Below, piece by piece: positions 15,910-23,946 of a DNA stretch of 36,202 bases. The position numbers and the translations under genes were made by a program. This DNA is from Clostridia bacterium (lineage in GTDB: Bacteria > Bacillota > Clostridia > Oscillospirales > CAG-272): NCBI GenBank assembly GCA_017454675.1, contig JAFTCN010000039.1:1-36202 (forward strand). Reading direction: 5' to 3'. The number at the start of each line of letters is the position of its first letter. The stretch's first letter is position 1. A model generated the notes under the pieces. That model had not been told where the DNA came from, ran no database searches, and was given only the letters and a program-made list of their open reading frames with translations.

Positions 15910-15938
15910 TTTATTTTTTCGGCAATATATGATAAAAT
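15910..15938 (+). promoter_or_regulatory. Probable promoter of murA
   Basis: TTTATT (15910-15915), 17-bp spacer and TAAAAT (15933-15938), in an AT-rich stretch. It is weaker than the other promoters here and leaves a leader of about 85 nt. Confidence 0.5.
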
Positions 15939-16028
15939 ATAGTGTCTGCGGCCGAACCCGGCAGAGTGAGTAGCGGCGGAGACCACGACAGCCCGTCAGT
16001 TTTTCCGGGCGGATTTAAGGTGCGATCA

Positions 16029-17318
16029 ATGAAGAAAATAATAATAAACGGCGGAAGGAAGCTTCGGGGCGACATCTTCGTGAGCGGTATGAAGAACGCC
16101 GCTCTCCCGATAGTGTTCGCCAGCATCCTGACGGCGGACGAGTGTACTCTCGAGAACCTTCCCAACGTGACCGACGTCAATCTTTCTCTGAAGATACTCG
16201 AGTCGATGGGAGCTCAGGTTACGAGGCTGAACCAGACCACCGTCAGGGTGGACACGCGGCATTTCCTGCCGGTGAACACGTGCGGCGACATGGTTTCGAA
16301 GCTGCGCGCGTCCACCTACCTGCTCGGCGCCGAACTCGGCAGATTCGGCGAGGCGCTCGTCGGCCTGTCGGGCGGATGCGATTTCGGCGTGCGTCCGATC
16401 GACCAGCACATCAAGGGCTTCGAGGCACTGGGAGCCGTGGCTTCGGTCGAGAACGGCTGCAACCACGTGGTAGCCGGCAAAGGCGGGCTCAGAGGCGGGT
16501 CGGTATATCTCGACATCGCGTCTGTCGGAGCCACCATCAACGTGATGCTGGCCGCGGTGCTCGCAAGGGGCAGGACCACGATCGACAACGCGGCGAGGGA
16601 GCCGCATATCGTCGACCTCGCGAACTTCCTCAACATGTGCGGCGCAAGGATCAGCGGCGCAGGAACGTCTTTCATAAAGATCACCGGAGTCGAGAAGCTC
16701 CACGGATGCACATACACCATCATACCCGACATGATCGAGGCGGGCACCTACATGGTCGCCGCGGCAGCGACCGGCGGCAGAGTGACGGTGCGCGGCGTCA
16801 TACCAAAGCACCTCGAGACGGTCACCGCAAAGCTCATCGAGATGGGCGCGGGCGTCGACGAGGGCGACGACTGCATAACCGTCTCGAGGACGTCGAGGCT
16901 GAACAGGGCGAACATCAAGACCTACTTCTACCCCGGCTTCCCGACCGACATGCATCCGCAGTTCGGCGCGCTGCTCGCGACCGCCGACGGGACGTCGGTG
17001 ATAACAGAGGGCGTCTTCGACAACCGGTTCAGGTACGTCGACGAGCTGGTCAAAATGAACGCGGAGATAAAGGTCGTGGGCAGGACCGCGACGGTCATCG
17101 GAAAGCCCGGTCTCACCGGTGCTCCGGTGAAGGCGGTGGACCTTCGCGCGGGAGCGGCGCTGATCATTGCAGGACTCGCGGCGGAGGGCGTTACCGAGAT
17201 CACCGGCGTCGAGACGATCGAGCGCGGCTACGACGACATCGTAGGCAAGCTGCGCGGACTCGGAGCCGACATCACTCTCAGGGAAACATTTGCCGACAAC
17301 ATAGAGAAGGCGGTCTGA
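16029..17318 (+). CDS. murA: UDP-N-acetylglucosamine 1-carboxyvinyltransferase
   Basis: A 429-residue EPSP-synthase-fold enzyme that transfers enolpyruvate from PEP to UDP-GlcNAc, the first committed step of peptidoglycan synthesis, in the cytosol. Key residues are Lys22 in SGMKNAALP, the fosfomycin-target Cys117 in GGCDFGVRPID, Asp in PTDMHPQF, and Arg in LRAGAAL. Having Cys rather than Asp at 117 predicts fosfomycin sensitivity of this copy. The start at 16029 (KKIIINGG follows at once) has AAGGTG 6 bases upstream. The frame is open to an earlier ATG at 15942, but that lies at the transcription start. Firmicutes often carry two MurA copies, and which one this is cannot be told. The ROK kinase follows after 138 bp. 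Confidence 0.95.
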   Translation: MKKIIINGGRKLRGDIFVSGMKNAALPIVFASILTADECTLENLPNVTDVNLSLKILESMGAQVTRLNQTTVRVDTRHFLPVNTCGDMVSKLRASTYLLGAELGRFGEALVGLSGGCDFGVRPIDQHIKGFEALGAVASVENGCNHVVAGKGGLRGGSVYLDIASVGATINVMLAAVLARGRTTIDNAAREPHIVDLANFLNMCGARISGAGTSFIKITGVEKLHGCTYTIIPDMIEAGTYMVAAAATGGRVTVRGVIPKHLETVTAKLIEMGAGVDEGDDCITVSRTSRLNRANIKTYFYPGFPTDMHPQFGALLATADGTSVITEGVFDNRFRYVDELVKMNAEIKVVGRTATVIGKPGLTGAPVKAVDLRAGAALIIAGLAAEGVTEITGVETIERGYDDIVGKLRGLGADITLRETFADNIEKAV

Positions 17319-17327
17319 GACTGCCGG

Positions 17328-17378
17328 AAAGGACCCCCGCCCGCGCCGTCCCGGCATACAGGGTACGGAGGTCCTTTT
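17328..17378 (+). terminator. Possible terminator or attenuator after murA
   Basis: Arms AAAGGACC (17328-17335) and GGTCCTTT (17370-17377), followed by TTCATATC. The loop is long (34 bases, partly GC-rich) and the T-run is short. No convincing promoter lies between this and the ROK gene, so partial read-through is likely if it works at all. Confidence 0.4.
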
Positions 17379-17456
17379 CATATCTGTCCATGCGCGTGCG
17401 CGCCGCGCGACGGGGCGTACGGAACTGCAAGGCTCATACAGGAACGGAGAAAAAAG

Positions 17457-18416
17457 ATGTACAGAATTGGAATCGATCTCGGCGGGACGAACATCGCCGC
17501 CGGCCTCGTTTCGGAGGACATGAGGATCATATCGAAGGTGAGCGTCCCGACCGGAGCGTCGAGGGCTCCCGAATGCATAGTCGACGATATGGCCGCAGCC
17601 TGCCGCAGGCTCGTCTCGGAGGCAGGCCTGGATACCGGCGACATCGCCGCGGTGGGCATCGCCAGCCCCGGCATCGCGAATCACGACGACGGAGTCATCG
17701 AATACGCGAACAATCTGCCTTTCCGCAGGTTCCCGATAGCGTCGATGCTGCGTGAGCGCTTTCCCGTCGATAACATCAGGGTGGAGAACGACGCCAACGC
17801 CGCCGCATGGGGCGAGGCCGTCGCGGGCGCCGCGAAGGGAACCTCGAATTCGGTGATGATAACGCTCGGCACAGGCGTCGGAGGAGGCATAATCATCGAC
17901 GGCAAGGTCCAGTCGGGCTTCAACTACGCCGGCGGTGAGCTGGGGCACATCGTCATCCGGGCCGGAGGGCGGAAGTGTTCCTGCGGCAGATGCGGGTGCT
18001 GGGAGGCATACAGCTCGGCGACCGCCCTGACCGCCATGACCGAGGAGAAGATCGAAGAGTGCAGAGCCGCCGGGAGACCGACGAAGATGACAGAGTTCGC
18101 CGCGAAGCGCGGCAAGGTCTCGGCCAGGACGGCCTACGAGGCGATGCGCGCCGGCGACGAAGCCGCGGCTGAGGTGGTCGACGTCTACTCGCGGTACCTT
18201 GCCTGCGGACTAACAAATATAGTCAACATCTTCCAGCCCGAAGTCATATCGATCGGAGGCGGTATCTCGAACGAGAAGGACGCGCTCCTCGAGCCTCTGC
18301 TGCCCATCATACGCAAGGAGCAGTACGGCGGAGGCATCGTGAAGGAGACCCGGATCAGGATCGCCGAGCTCGGCAACGACGCCGGGATCATCGGAGCGGC
18401 GTTCCTCGGCCTCTGA
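17457..18416 (+). CDS. ROK-family glucokinase
   Basis: A 319-residue sugar kinase. The N-terminal phosphate loop is IGIDLGGTNI (4-13), the catalytic Asp is in ENDANAAAWGE, and the ROK zinc motif CSCGRCGCWEAYSS spans about 174-187. It lacks a DNA-binding N-terminus, so it is a kinase rather than a NagC/XylR-type repressor. The likely reaction is ATP-dependent phosphorylation of glucose in the cytosol, though GlcNAc, ManNAc or related sugars are used by close relatives. The ribosome site CGGAG precedes the ATG by 7 bases. It is the first of three genes with plsY (20 bp gap) and an exported unknown (overlapping). Sugars delivered by the transport operon downstream could be its substrates (inference). 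Confidence 0.88.
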   Translation: MYRIGIDLGGTNIAAGLVSEDMRIISKVSVPTGASRAPECIVDDMAAACRRLVSEAGLDTGDIAAVGIASPGIANHDDGVIEYANNLPFRRFPIASMLRERFPVDNIRVENDANAAAWGEAVAGAAKGTSNSVMITLGTGVGGGIIIDGKVQSGFNYAGGELGHIVIRAGGRKCSCGRCGCWEAYSSATALTAMTEEKIEECRAAGRPTKMTEFAAKRGKVSARTAYEAMRAGDEAAAEVVDVYSRYLACGLTNIVNIFQPEVISIGGGISNEKDALLEPLLPIIRKEQYGGGIVKETRIRIAELGNDAGIIGAAFLGL

Positions 18417-18436
18417 TAAAGATCGGGAAGCCAGGG

Positions 18437-19153
18437 ATGGAATTCCGTCAGATCATCGAGAGCGGCTTCCTCGGCATCGCCGCGACGGGTAAGAGCGGCA
18501 CCGGAGGGATGCTGCTCATAGGACTCGGCGTGCTCATATGCGCCGCTGCGGGATACTTTACCGGCAGCATCAGCCCGGCGATAATCATCTCGAAGAAGCT
18601 GTTCGGGACCGACATCCGCGAACTCGGCAGCGGGAACGCCGGCATGACCAACATGTTCCGGACGTTCGGCAGGTCGGCGGGACTGCTGACACTGGCGGGC
18701 GACGCCGGAAAGACCGTTATCTCGGTCGCCGCCGGCTACGCCGCGCTGGGATACACCGGATCGTGGGTCGCAGGACTTTTCTGCGTGCTCGGACACATGT
18801 TCCCGGTCTACTACCGCTTCCGCGGCGGAAAGGGAGTTCTCGTGTGCGGAGTCATGCTGCTGCTTACAGATCCGCTGGTCTTCGTCATCGTTCTGGCGGT
18901 CTTCGCCGCGGTGCTCGTCGGTACCCGGATGGTGTCGATGGCGTCGGTGATGTCGGCGCTGACCATGCCGCTGTTCTTATACGGAGTCTACGCCGTTTTC
19001 TTCGAAAGCGGGGCGTCAGCGGGAATACGGATGCCGATCGCCGCGGTCATAGCCTTCCTCGTGGTCTTCGGACACAGGGAGAACATCAAGAGGATTAAGG
19101 AAGGGAAGGAGCCAAAGATCAGAATACCCTTCCTCGACAGGAAAAAGAAATGA
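18437..19153 (+). CDS. plsY: Acyl-phosphate:glycerol-3-phosphate acyltransferase
   Basis: A 238-residue integral membrane enzyme that acylates sn-glycerol-3-phosphate from acyl-phosphate, the first step of phospholipid synthesis. Conserved PlsY blocks are all present: GSISPAIIISK, LGSGNAGMTNMFR, GHMFPVYYRFRGGKGV and FGHRENIKRIKEGKE near the C-terminus, with about five to six hydrophobic segments. The first 24 residues (to GTGG) are an extension beyond the usual start. An internal ATG at 18509 would give the usual length, but GGAGGG touches it directly with no spacing, while the 18437 start has only CAGGG upstream, so the start is uncertain. The stop overlaps the next gene's ATG. Confidence 0.9.
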   Translation: MEFRQIIESGFLGIAATGKSGTGGMLLIGLGVLICAAAGYFTGSISPAIIISKKLFGTDIRELGSGNAGMTNMFRTFGRSAGLLTLAGDAGKTVISVAAGYAALGYTGSWVAGLFCVLGHMFPVYYRFRGGKGVLVCGVMLLLTDPLVFVIVLAVFAAVLVGTRMVSMASVMSALTMPLFLYGVYAVFFESGASAGIRMPIAAVIAFLVVFGHRENIKRIKEGKEPKIRIPFLDRKKK

Positions 19154-20010
19154 CGAAAAGAGCCGCAGCTGTGATAATGCTGCTTCTGATCATCCCCGCC
19201 GTCTTCGCGGTGCGCGGATACGTGAAGTGGAAAAAAGAGAATAGGCACGTCGCGGAGTACGGCGAGAGCATCGACGAGATAATAGTCGGAGTCGATACCT
19301 ACAAAGCGGTGAAAACGGCCGGAGACGGCGAAGAGGAGGAGAGCTTTCTGTTCGAACTCGGAGAATTCGTCGGCAAGGTCGGCGGCAGCCTCACCGGAGC
19401 GCCGCTCTATCGCGTGAAGAACGATACGAAGGAACTCTATTACGCCCTTGTCGGCGAGCGAGGCCCCGTGCTCTACTCGGAGAGCGGGAGACTGGAGGAC
19501 GTCGATCCCGAAGGCGGGATCACCGCTCTGTCATTCAACTCCTTCAGATACAGGACCGACGACCGCGGGGTCATCGGAGCCGTGGAAGCCATCGCGGAAT
19601 CGAAGGACTCGCCCGCGACGTTCGTCCCCTCCGACTATGCTACGGCGGAAGAGAAGAAGGCGGCCGGAGGCGCGATCGGTATCGATTCCGGGGGTATCGC
19701 GGGCTTCCGCGTGTTCAGGGTGCGGACCTGCCTCGGCGGGTCGGCGGTCGCCACCGGCAGTCTCGGGCGCATCGTTCTCATCACAGGTCGCAACAGATGG
19801 TATTTCATTTCCGACGACAGCTACGCGAGGGAGAGGGAACTCTCGGAATCGGCGAAAGACTCGGATTACGTACCGTCCTACAGCGCGCAGCGCATCGATG
19901 GGATAGCAGACATAAGGATGCTGAAGGCACTTCTCGACCCGGACGAAGAGGCTCAGACGACAGCTGCGGCAGAGACGGAGGATCTTGCCTCCGCCGTCGC
20001 GGAAGGGTAG
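19150..20010 (+). CDS. Exported or membrane-anchored protein of unknown function
   Basis: A 286-residue protein I do not recognise. Residues about 4-22 are hydrophobic (a signal peptide or an N-terminal anchor), followed by a basic YVKWKKENRH and a soluble alpha/beta region with several acidic runs. The C-terminal 25 residues are Ala/Glu/Thr-rich. Its ATG overlaps the plsY stop as ATGA, so translation is coupled to plsY, which points to a linked envelope role (inference). No catalytic motif is visible. The general layout, a membrane helix, then a domain, then a low-complexity tail, resembles the unknown encoded at 230-1027, though I see no clear sequence match. Confidence 0.7.
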   Translation: MTKRAAAVIMLLLIIPAVFAVRGYVKWKKENRHVAEYGESIDEIIVGVDTYKAVKTAGDGEEEESFLFELGEFVGKVGGSLTGAPLYRVKNDTKELYYALVGERGPVLYSESGRLEDVDPEGGITALSFNSFRYRTDDRGVIGAVEAIAESKDSPATFVPSDYATAEEKKAAGGAIGIDSGGIAGFRVFRVRTCLGGSAVATGSLGRIVLITGRNRWYFISDDSYARERELSESAKDSDYVPSYSAQRIDGIADIRMLKALLDPDEEAQTTAAAETEDLASAVAEG

Positions 20011-20141
20011 AAAAGGGAGCGGATCGACCCGGAAAGGCCGCAAAAACGGCCTGTTCATGAAAAAGTCACAATTTTTGGTCATTTTTTACAAAGAAAACAA
20101 ACAGCCGGGCTTCGGGACAACGTTCGGAGGCCAAAAAAAGT

Positions 20142-20168
20142 TGCGGCCGCAATGATATTGCGGCCGCA
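20142..20168. repeat. Perfect 12-bp hairpin with two GCGGCCGC cores
   Basis: Arms TGCGGCCGCAAT and ATTGCGGCCGCA with a 3-base loop. Each arm is itself centred on an 8-bp palindrome. AAAAAAAGT on the left would act as a T-run on the minus strand, while the plus side is only AT-rich. It could terminate transcription in either direction or stabilise the 3' end of the plsY operon mRNA. Confidence 0.7.
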
Positions 20169-20170
20169 TT

Positions 20171-20269
20171 GTAATTATAATTTACCTTTATGAGTGAAAA
20201 ATGTAGCAGATTTGTGAAAAAAGCGCCCGATATAGGGGCGTTTTTTGATTCGCGGTAAATTGTAATTAC
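20171..20269. repeat. 16-bp inverted-repeat pair flanking a terminator
   Basis: GTAATTATAATTTACC (20171-20186) and GGTAAATTGTAATTAC (20254-20269) are inverted copies with one mismatch, 67 bp apart. A transcript through them could form a long stem enclosing the terminator, or the ends could be those of a small non-coding insertion. No transposase or clear target-site duplication is seen. Confidence 0.55.
20215..20246 (+). terminator. Rho-independent terminator
   Basis: CGCCC (20224-20228) and GGGCG (20236-20240) are bracketed by a run of A on the left and TTTTTT (20241-20246) on the right. It is the best terminator for the ROK-plsY transcript and could also work on the minus strand. Confidence 0.8.
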
Positions 20270-20388
20270 TAATAAGATCCGCTTCGTCAATTTGCTGTCA
20301 TTAAAAGTCGAGTCCCGATGTGTCCAAAGGTGTGACGCAGTCAGACGACGGCCTGAATCGGTCTTGAAAATTCGGCATTCCGGCCGGA

Positions 20389-20404
20389 CTTATTTATAAA
20401 TAAG
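20389..20404. promoter_or_regulatory. 16-bp perfect AT-rich palindrome upstream of the operon promoter
   Basis: CTTATTTATAAATAAG is self-complementary over its full length and ends 16 bp upstream of the -35 box. Its position suits an activator site or UP-like element. The regulator is unknown and not encoded in this window. Confidence 0.5.
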
Positions 20405-20420
20405 CTTTTTGCCCGCAGAC

Positions 20421-20448
20421 TTGACATTTGCGGATTTTGTGATATTAT
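20421..20448 (+). promoter_or_regulatory. Sigma-A promoter of the transport operon
   Basis: TTGACA (20421-20426), 16-bp spacer and TATTAT (20443-20448), followed by an AT-rich leader of about 30 nt with GGGAGG 8-9 bases before the ATG at 20485. This is the only clear promoter seen for the 15.7-kb operon. Confidence 0.78.
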
Positions 20449-20484
20449 ATTATATATACATAAATTACCCGGGAGGAATCATTC

Positions 20485-23400
20485 ATGACCAAGAAATTCC
20501 AGCGGGGCCTGGCTCTCTTTCTGGCGGTGCTGACCGCCGCAGGCTGCTTCGGCATATCCGTTTCGGCTACCGACGCCGGCGGAGCCGGAAGCGAGACCGG
20601 CGGCAAGGAGATCTCGATCTCCTATTCCAGCAATGCCATAGCCACTGCGAAAGAGCTCCAGGAAGCCATCTCGTACGAGGATTATGTCTCTAGATACTCG
20701 GACGAGTCGCTCTACCCCAATGCCTCTTCCTCTGTAAAGATCATCGGCACCGATTACTACGCTGCGGACACCACCGCGAAGGTTTCGGCCGTCGAGTTTG
20801 AAGGGGAAAAAGCTCTCAACACAACCTCCGACGGAATCGTCGCTTACAGGATCAGCGTCCCCGAGACGGCCAGATACTGCATAAAGATCAGATACTGGCC
20901 CAACGAGACTTCCTCGAGCTCGACGTCGATCCAGAGGATCTTAAGGATCAACGGAGTCGTTCCCTTCAGCGAGGCCTACAACATAGGCATTTCCAAGGTC
21001 TGGAAGACGGTTTATGACGAAGCGAACTTCAAGACCACGAAGGACGGCAATCTCCGCAAATTCAAGACCGATATCGACAACAACGAGATCCGCTCGCCGA
21101 TAGTGCAGTCCCCCGAATGGAGGGAGTACATCGTAAAGGACATCGACGGCTTCTACAAGGATCCGTTCGTGTTCGTCTTCGAGAAGGGCGATAACATCCT
21201 CTCCTTCGAGGCGGTCTCCGACGAGATGTCGATCGGGAGCATCGAACTCGTCCCGTTCGAGAAGATGATCTCGTACGCCGACTACTCTTCGAAGTACGCC
21301 GGCGAGGCAAAGGGCACCGACGTCGTCAAGATCGAAGCCGAATATCCCTATGCCACCTCGACGAACACCATATATCCGATAGAGGACAGGTCGTCCGGCG
21401 TCAACAGCCCGACCGACACTCACAGGGTCATCCTCAACACCCTCGGAGGCGAAAAGTGGCAGGTATCCCAGCAGTGGGTCGAATACCGCTTCAGCGTCAG
21501 CTCCGACGGTATGTATCAGATAGTTCCGAGATTCCGGCAGCATGTCAATGACGGCATGTATTCGTCCCGCGTGCTCTACATCTTCAGCGACGGCGTCGCC
21601 GAAGGAGAGAAGGGATACTACAACGGCATTCCATTCGACGAGGCGCGCGAGCTGAGATTCAACTACGATTCCGACTGGAACGCGCTGCCGATCAGGTTCG
21701 GCACCGTATCCAAGGACGCGAAGGGCAACACCTCGATCGAATACGAGGAGTGCGAATTCTTCTTCAAGGCCGGCGTGACCTACACCGTCCGCTTTGAGGT
21801 CGCCCTCGGAACGATGGGCGATATAGTCCGCTCGGTACAGTCGTCGCTCGACACGATCAACGCCGCCTACCTCAACATCCTGAGGCTGACCGGTACGTCT
21901 CCCGACGAATCCCGCGACTACTCCTTCTCGACCGCGATGCCCGACACCGTCATCAATATCATCAGACAGTCTGGCAGCGTCCGGGCCATCTCGGAAGAGC
22001 TCACCGCTCTCGCCGGGATCAAGTCCTCGAACGTGGCGACGCTTGAGAAGGTGTCGTGGCTGCTCGAGAAGATGGGCCGCAATCCCGAAGAGGAGATCGC
22101 CCGCAACATGACGCAGCTGAAGTCTTACATAGGCAACCTCGGCACATGGCTGTCGAATGCCAAGACCCAGCCGCTCCAGTTCGACTTTATCGTCATCCAG
22201 GGCGCCGGCGAAAAGCTCCCGCGCGGCAAGGCCAACTTCTTCCAGGCCTTCGCTCACGAGTTCTCGAGCTTCATCCAGTCCTTCTTCAGGAACTACAACC
22301 GCATGGGCGCTACCGAAGAGAGCGTCAATGCCAGCGACGCCATCCAGGTCTGGAACGCCTACGGCCGTGACCAGGCCCAGGTCATCAGGAACCTGATCAA
22401 CAACGACTTCACCCCGGACACCGGCGTTACCGTCGACCTCAAGCTCGTAGCAGGAGGAACTCTGCTTCCTTCGATCCTTGCGGGACAGGGACCTGACGCG
22501 TACATCGGCCTCGGCGAAGACAACGTTATCAACTATGCTATCCGCGGAGCCCTGCTCGACATCGAGAACTACGAGGGCTTCACCGATATGCTCTACTACA
22601 AGGTCGACGAGGACTTCAACACGGTCTACGGTGCCGACGGGAAACCGATAAGGAATCCCAACGCGCAGTTCAACGAAGCCGCGATGCTGGTCCTCGGGAT
22701 CCCCGACGCCCAGAACGAGATGCACTATTACGGACTGCCCGAGACACAGTCCTTCCCGATGATGTTCATCCGTTCGGATATCATGTACGAGCTCGGGATC
22801 TCCTCGCTCGACACATGGGACGACCTTCTGGAGGCCGCCACTATCCTCAGCCAGAACAACATGACGATCGGTCTGTCCAACGACTACAAGATCTTCCTGT
22901 ATCAGATGGGCGGCACGCTCTTCGCCGACGGCGGCATGAGGATCAACCTCGACTCGAACCTTGCGCTCGACTCCTTCGAGACGATGTGCAATATGTTCAC
23001 GATGTATTCCTTCCCTTATAAATACGATTTCACCAACCGCTTCAGAACGGGCGAGATGCCGATCGGTATCGCCGGATACAACGGCACCTACAACCACCTG
23101 ATCGTCTTCGCCACCGAGCTTCGCGGAGCCTGGGAATTCGTTCCGGTCCCCGGATACGTTCTCAAGGACAAGGATACCGGTGAAGAGTATATCAACAATG
23201 TATCGGTCTCCACGGTCTCCGCGATCGTAATGGTCAACGGATGCGACGATGAAGAGGGCACATGGAAGTTCCTCAAGTGGCATGTCGGTAAAGACTGCCA
23301 GGTCGACTACTCCAACGAGATGATAGCGATCCTCGGCGACTCGGCCAAGCACGGCACGGCGAACATCACCGCGCTCGAAACGATGCCCTGGACCAACAAG

Positions 23401-23910
23401 GAAAGATCGGCTCTGATATCGCAGTTCCAGAATCTGGCTTCGATCCCGAACTATCCCGGTTCCTACATCATCGGACGTTACACCAAGTTCGCCTTCCTCT
23501 CCGCCTACAACGACGGCGCCGAGCCTGTCTCCGAACTGCTGAGCTACATCACTATTATTAATAAGGAAATCACCCGCAAACGCGCCGAGTTCGGACTCGA
23601 GACTCTCGAGGTCGGACAAACGCTTGCGAGCAAGCGCCGCGACATGATCCTTGAGGCCTTCGACGGTCTCGACGCCGGGACCGCTTCGACCTACGCGACG
23701 CAGATCGACGCCGTAAAGAAAGTTCTCTCCGACATCGAGGAGAACGCCTCCTTCAAGGCCTATTGCGACGATTCCTACATCAGCGCGCTCAGAGCCGCGG
23801 GTGATGCGCTCAAGGCCGCCGATGCGTCGAAATTCTCTGATATCTGCTCCTACATTGTCACCTGCGCCGACAGTCTGAAGTCTTATCAGGCTTCTTACCC
23901 GACGAACTGA
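20485..23910 (+). CDS. Large extracellular solute-binding protein with two N-terminal repeat modules
   Basis: A 1141-residue exported protein, two to three times the length of a normal sugar-binding protein. The signal peptide ends either as a type I site (VSA at 26-28) or as a lipoprotein site (LTAAGC, Cys21), and the sequence does not settle which. Two beta-rich modules begin with matching SYEDYVSRY (about 63) and SYADYSSKY (about 263), exactly 200 residues apart, and each contains a W/AYRISV- or WVEYRFSV-like strand typical of CBM-like sandwiches. After a helical stretch, a family 1 solute-binding domain starts near 569, with VAGGTLLPSILAG and GPDAYIGL. The C-terminal 100 residues are helical. 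It should capture a saccharide for the permeases encoded next (36-bp gap). The ligand is unknown. Confidence 0.88.
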   Translation: MTKKFQRGLALFLAVLTAAGCFGISVSATDAGGAGSETGGKEISISYSSNAIATAKELQEAISYEDYVSRYSDESLYPNASSSVKIIGTDYYAADTTAKVSAVEFEGEKALNTTSDGIVAYRISVPETARYCIKIRYWPNETSSSSTSIQRILRINGVVPFSEAYNIGISKVWKTVYDEANFKTTKDGNLRKFKTDIDNNEIRSPIVQSPEWREYIVKDIDGFYKDPFVFVFEKGDNILSFEAVSDEMSIGSIELVPFEKMISYADYSSKYAGEAKGTDVVKIEAEYPYATSTNTIYPIEDRSSGVNSPTDTHRVILNTLGGEKWQVSQQWVEYRFSVSSDGMYQIVPRFRQHVNDGMYSSRVLYIFSDGVAEGEKGYYNGIPFDEARELRFNYDSDWNALPIRFGTVSKDAKGNTSIEYEECEFFFKAGVTYTVRFEVALGTMGDIVRSVQSSLDTINAAYLNILRLTGTSPDESRDYSFSTAMPDTVINIIRQSGSVRAISEELTALAGIKSSNVATLEKVSWLLEKMGRNPEEEIARNMTQLKSYIGNLGTWLSNAKTQPLQFDFIVIQGAGEKLPRGKANFFQAFAHEFSSFIQSFFRNYNRMGATEESVNASDAIQVWNAYGRDQAQVIRNLINNDFTPDTGVTVDLKLVAGGTLLPSILAGQGPDAYIGLGEDNVINYAIRGALLDIENYEGFTDMLYYKVDEDFNTVYGADGKPIRNPNAQFNEAAMLVLGIPDAQNEMHYYGLPETQSFPMMFIRSDIMYELGISSLDTWDDLLEAATILSQNNMTIGLSNDYKIFLYQMGGTLFADGGMRINLDSNLALDSFETMCNMFTMYSFPYKYDFTNRFRTGEMPIGIAGYNGTYNHLIVFATELRGAWEFVPVPGYVLKDKDTGEEYINNVSVSTVSAIVMVNGCDDEEGTWKFLKWHVGKDCQVDYSNEMIAILGDSAKHGTANITALETMPWTNKERSALISQFQNLASIPNYPGSYIIGRYTKFAFLSAYNDGAEPVSELLSYITIINKEITRKRAEFGLETLEVGQTLASKRRDMILEAFDGLDAGTASTYATQIDAVKKVLSDIEENASFKAYCDDSYISALRAAGDALKAADASKFSDICSYIVTCADSLKSYQASYPTN

Positions 23911-23946
23911 CATCGCTTACCGAATCTGAACAAGGAGAAAAAGCAC

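Larger units (their letters stand above)
20011..20484. other. 474-bp non-coding region ahead of the transport operon
   Basis: No gene is evident. From left to right it holds a short AGGCCG/CGGCCT hairpin (20035-20052), a perfect 12-bp hairpin (20142-20168), a pair of 16-bp inverted repeats (20171-20186 and 20254-20269) around a terminator, a stretch of about 120 bp with nothing I can name, a 16-bp palindrome (20389-20404) and the operon promoter (20421-20448). Confidence 0.7.

Noticed and set aside
16026..17948. A 640-codon open frame antisense to murA and the ROK kinase
   Set aside because: It crosses two well-identified genes and their intergenic gap, lacks a ribosome site and shows no domain.
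20300..20330. tRNA-like T-arm string (GTCGAGTCCCGA)
   Set aside because: No anticodon arm, acceptor stem or CCA end can be fitted around it.
20941..23913. A 990-codon open frame antisense to the solute-binding protein gene
   Set aside because: It mirrors a real gene with signal peptide and family motifs. Its translation has no recognisable domain and is a by-product of GC-rich codon choice on the other strand.
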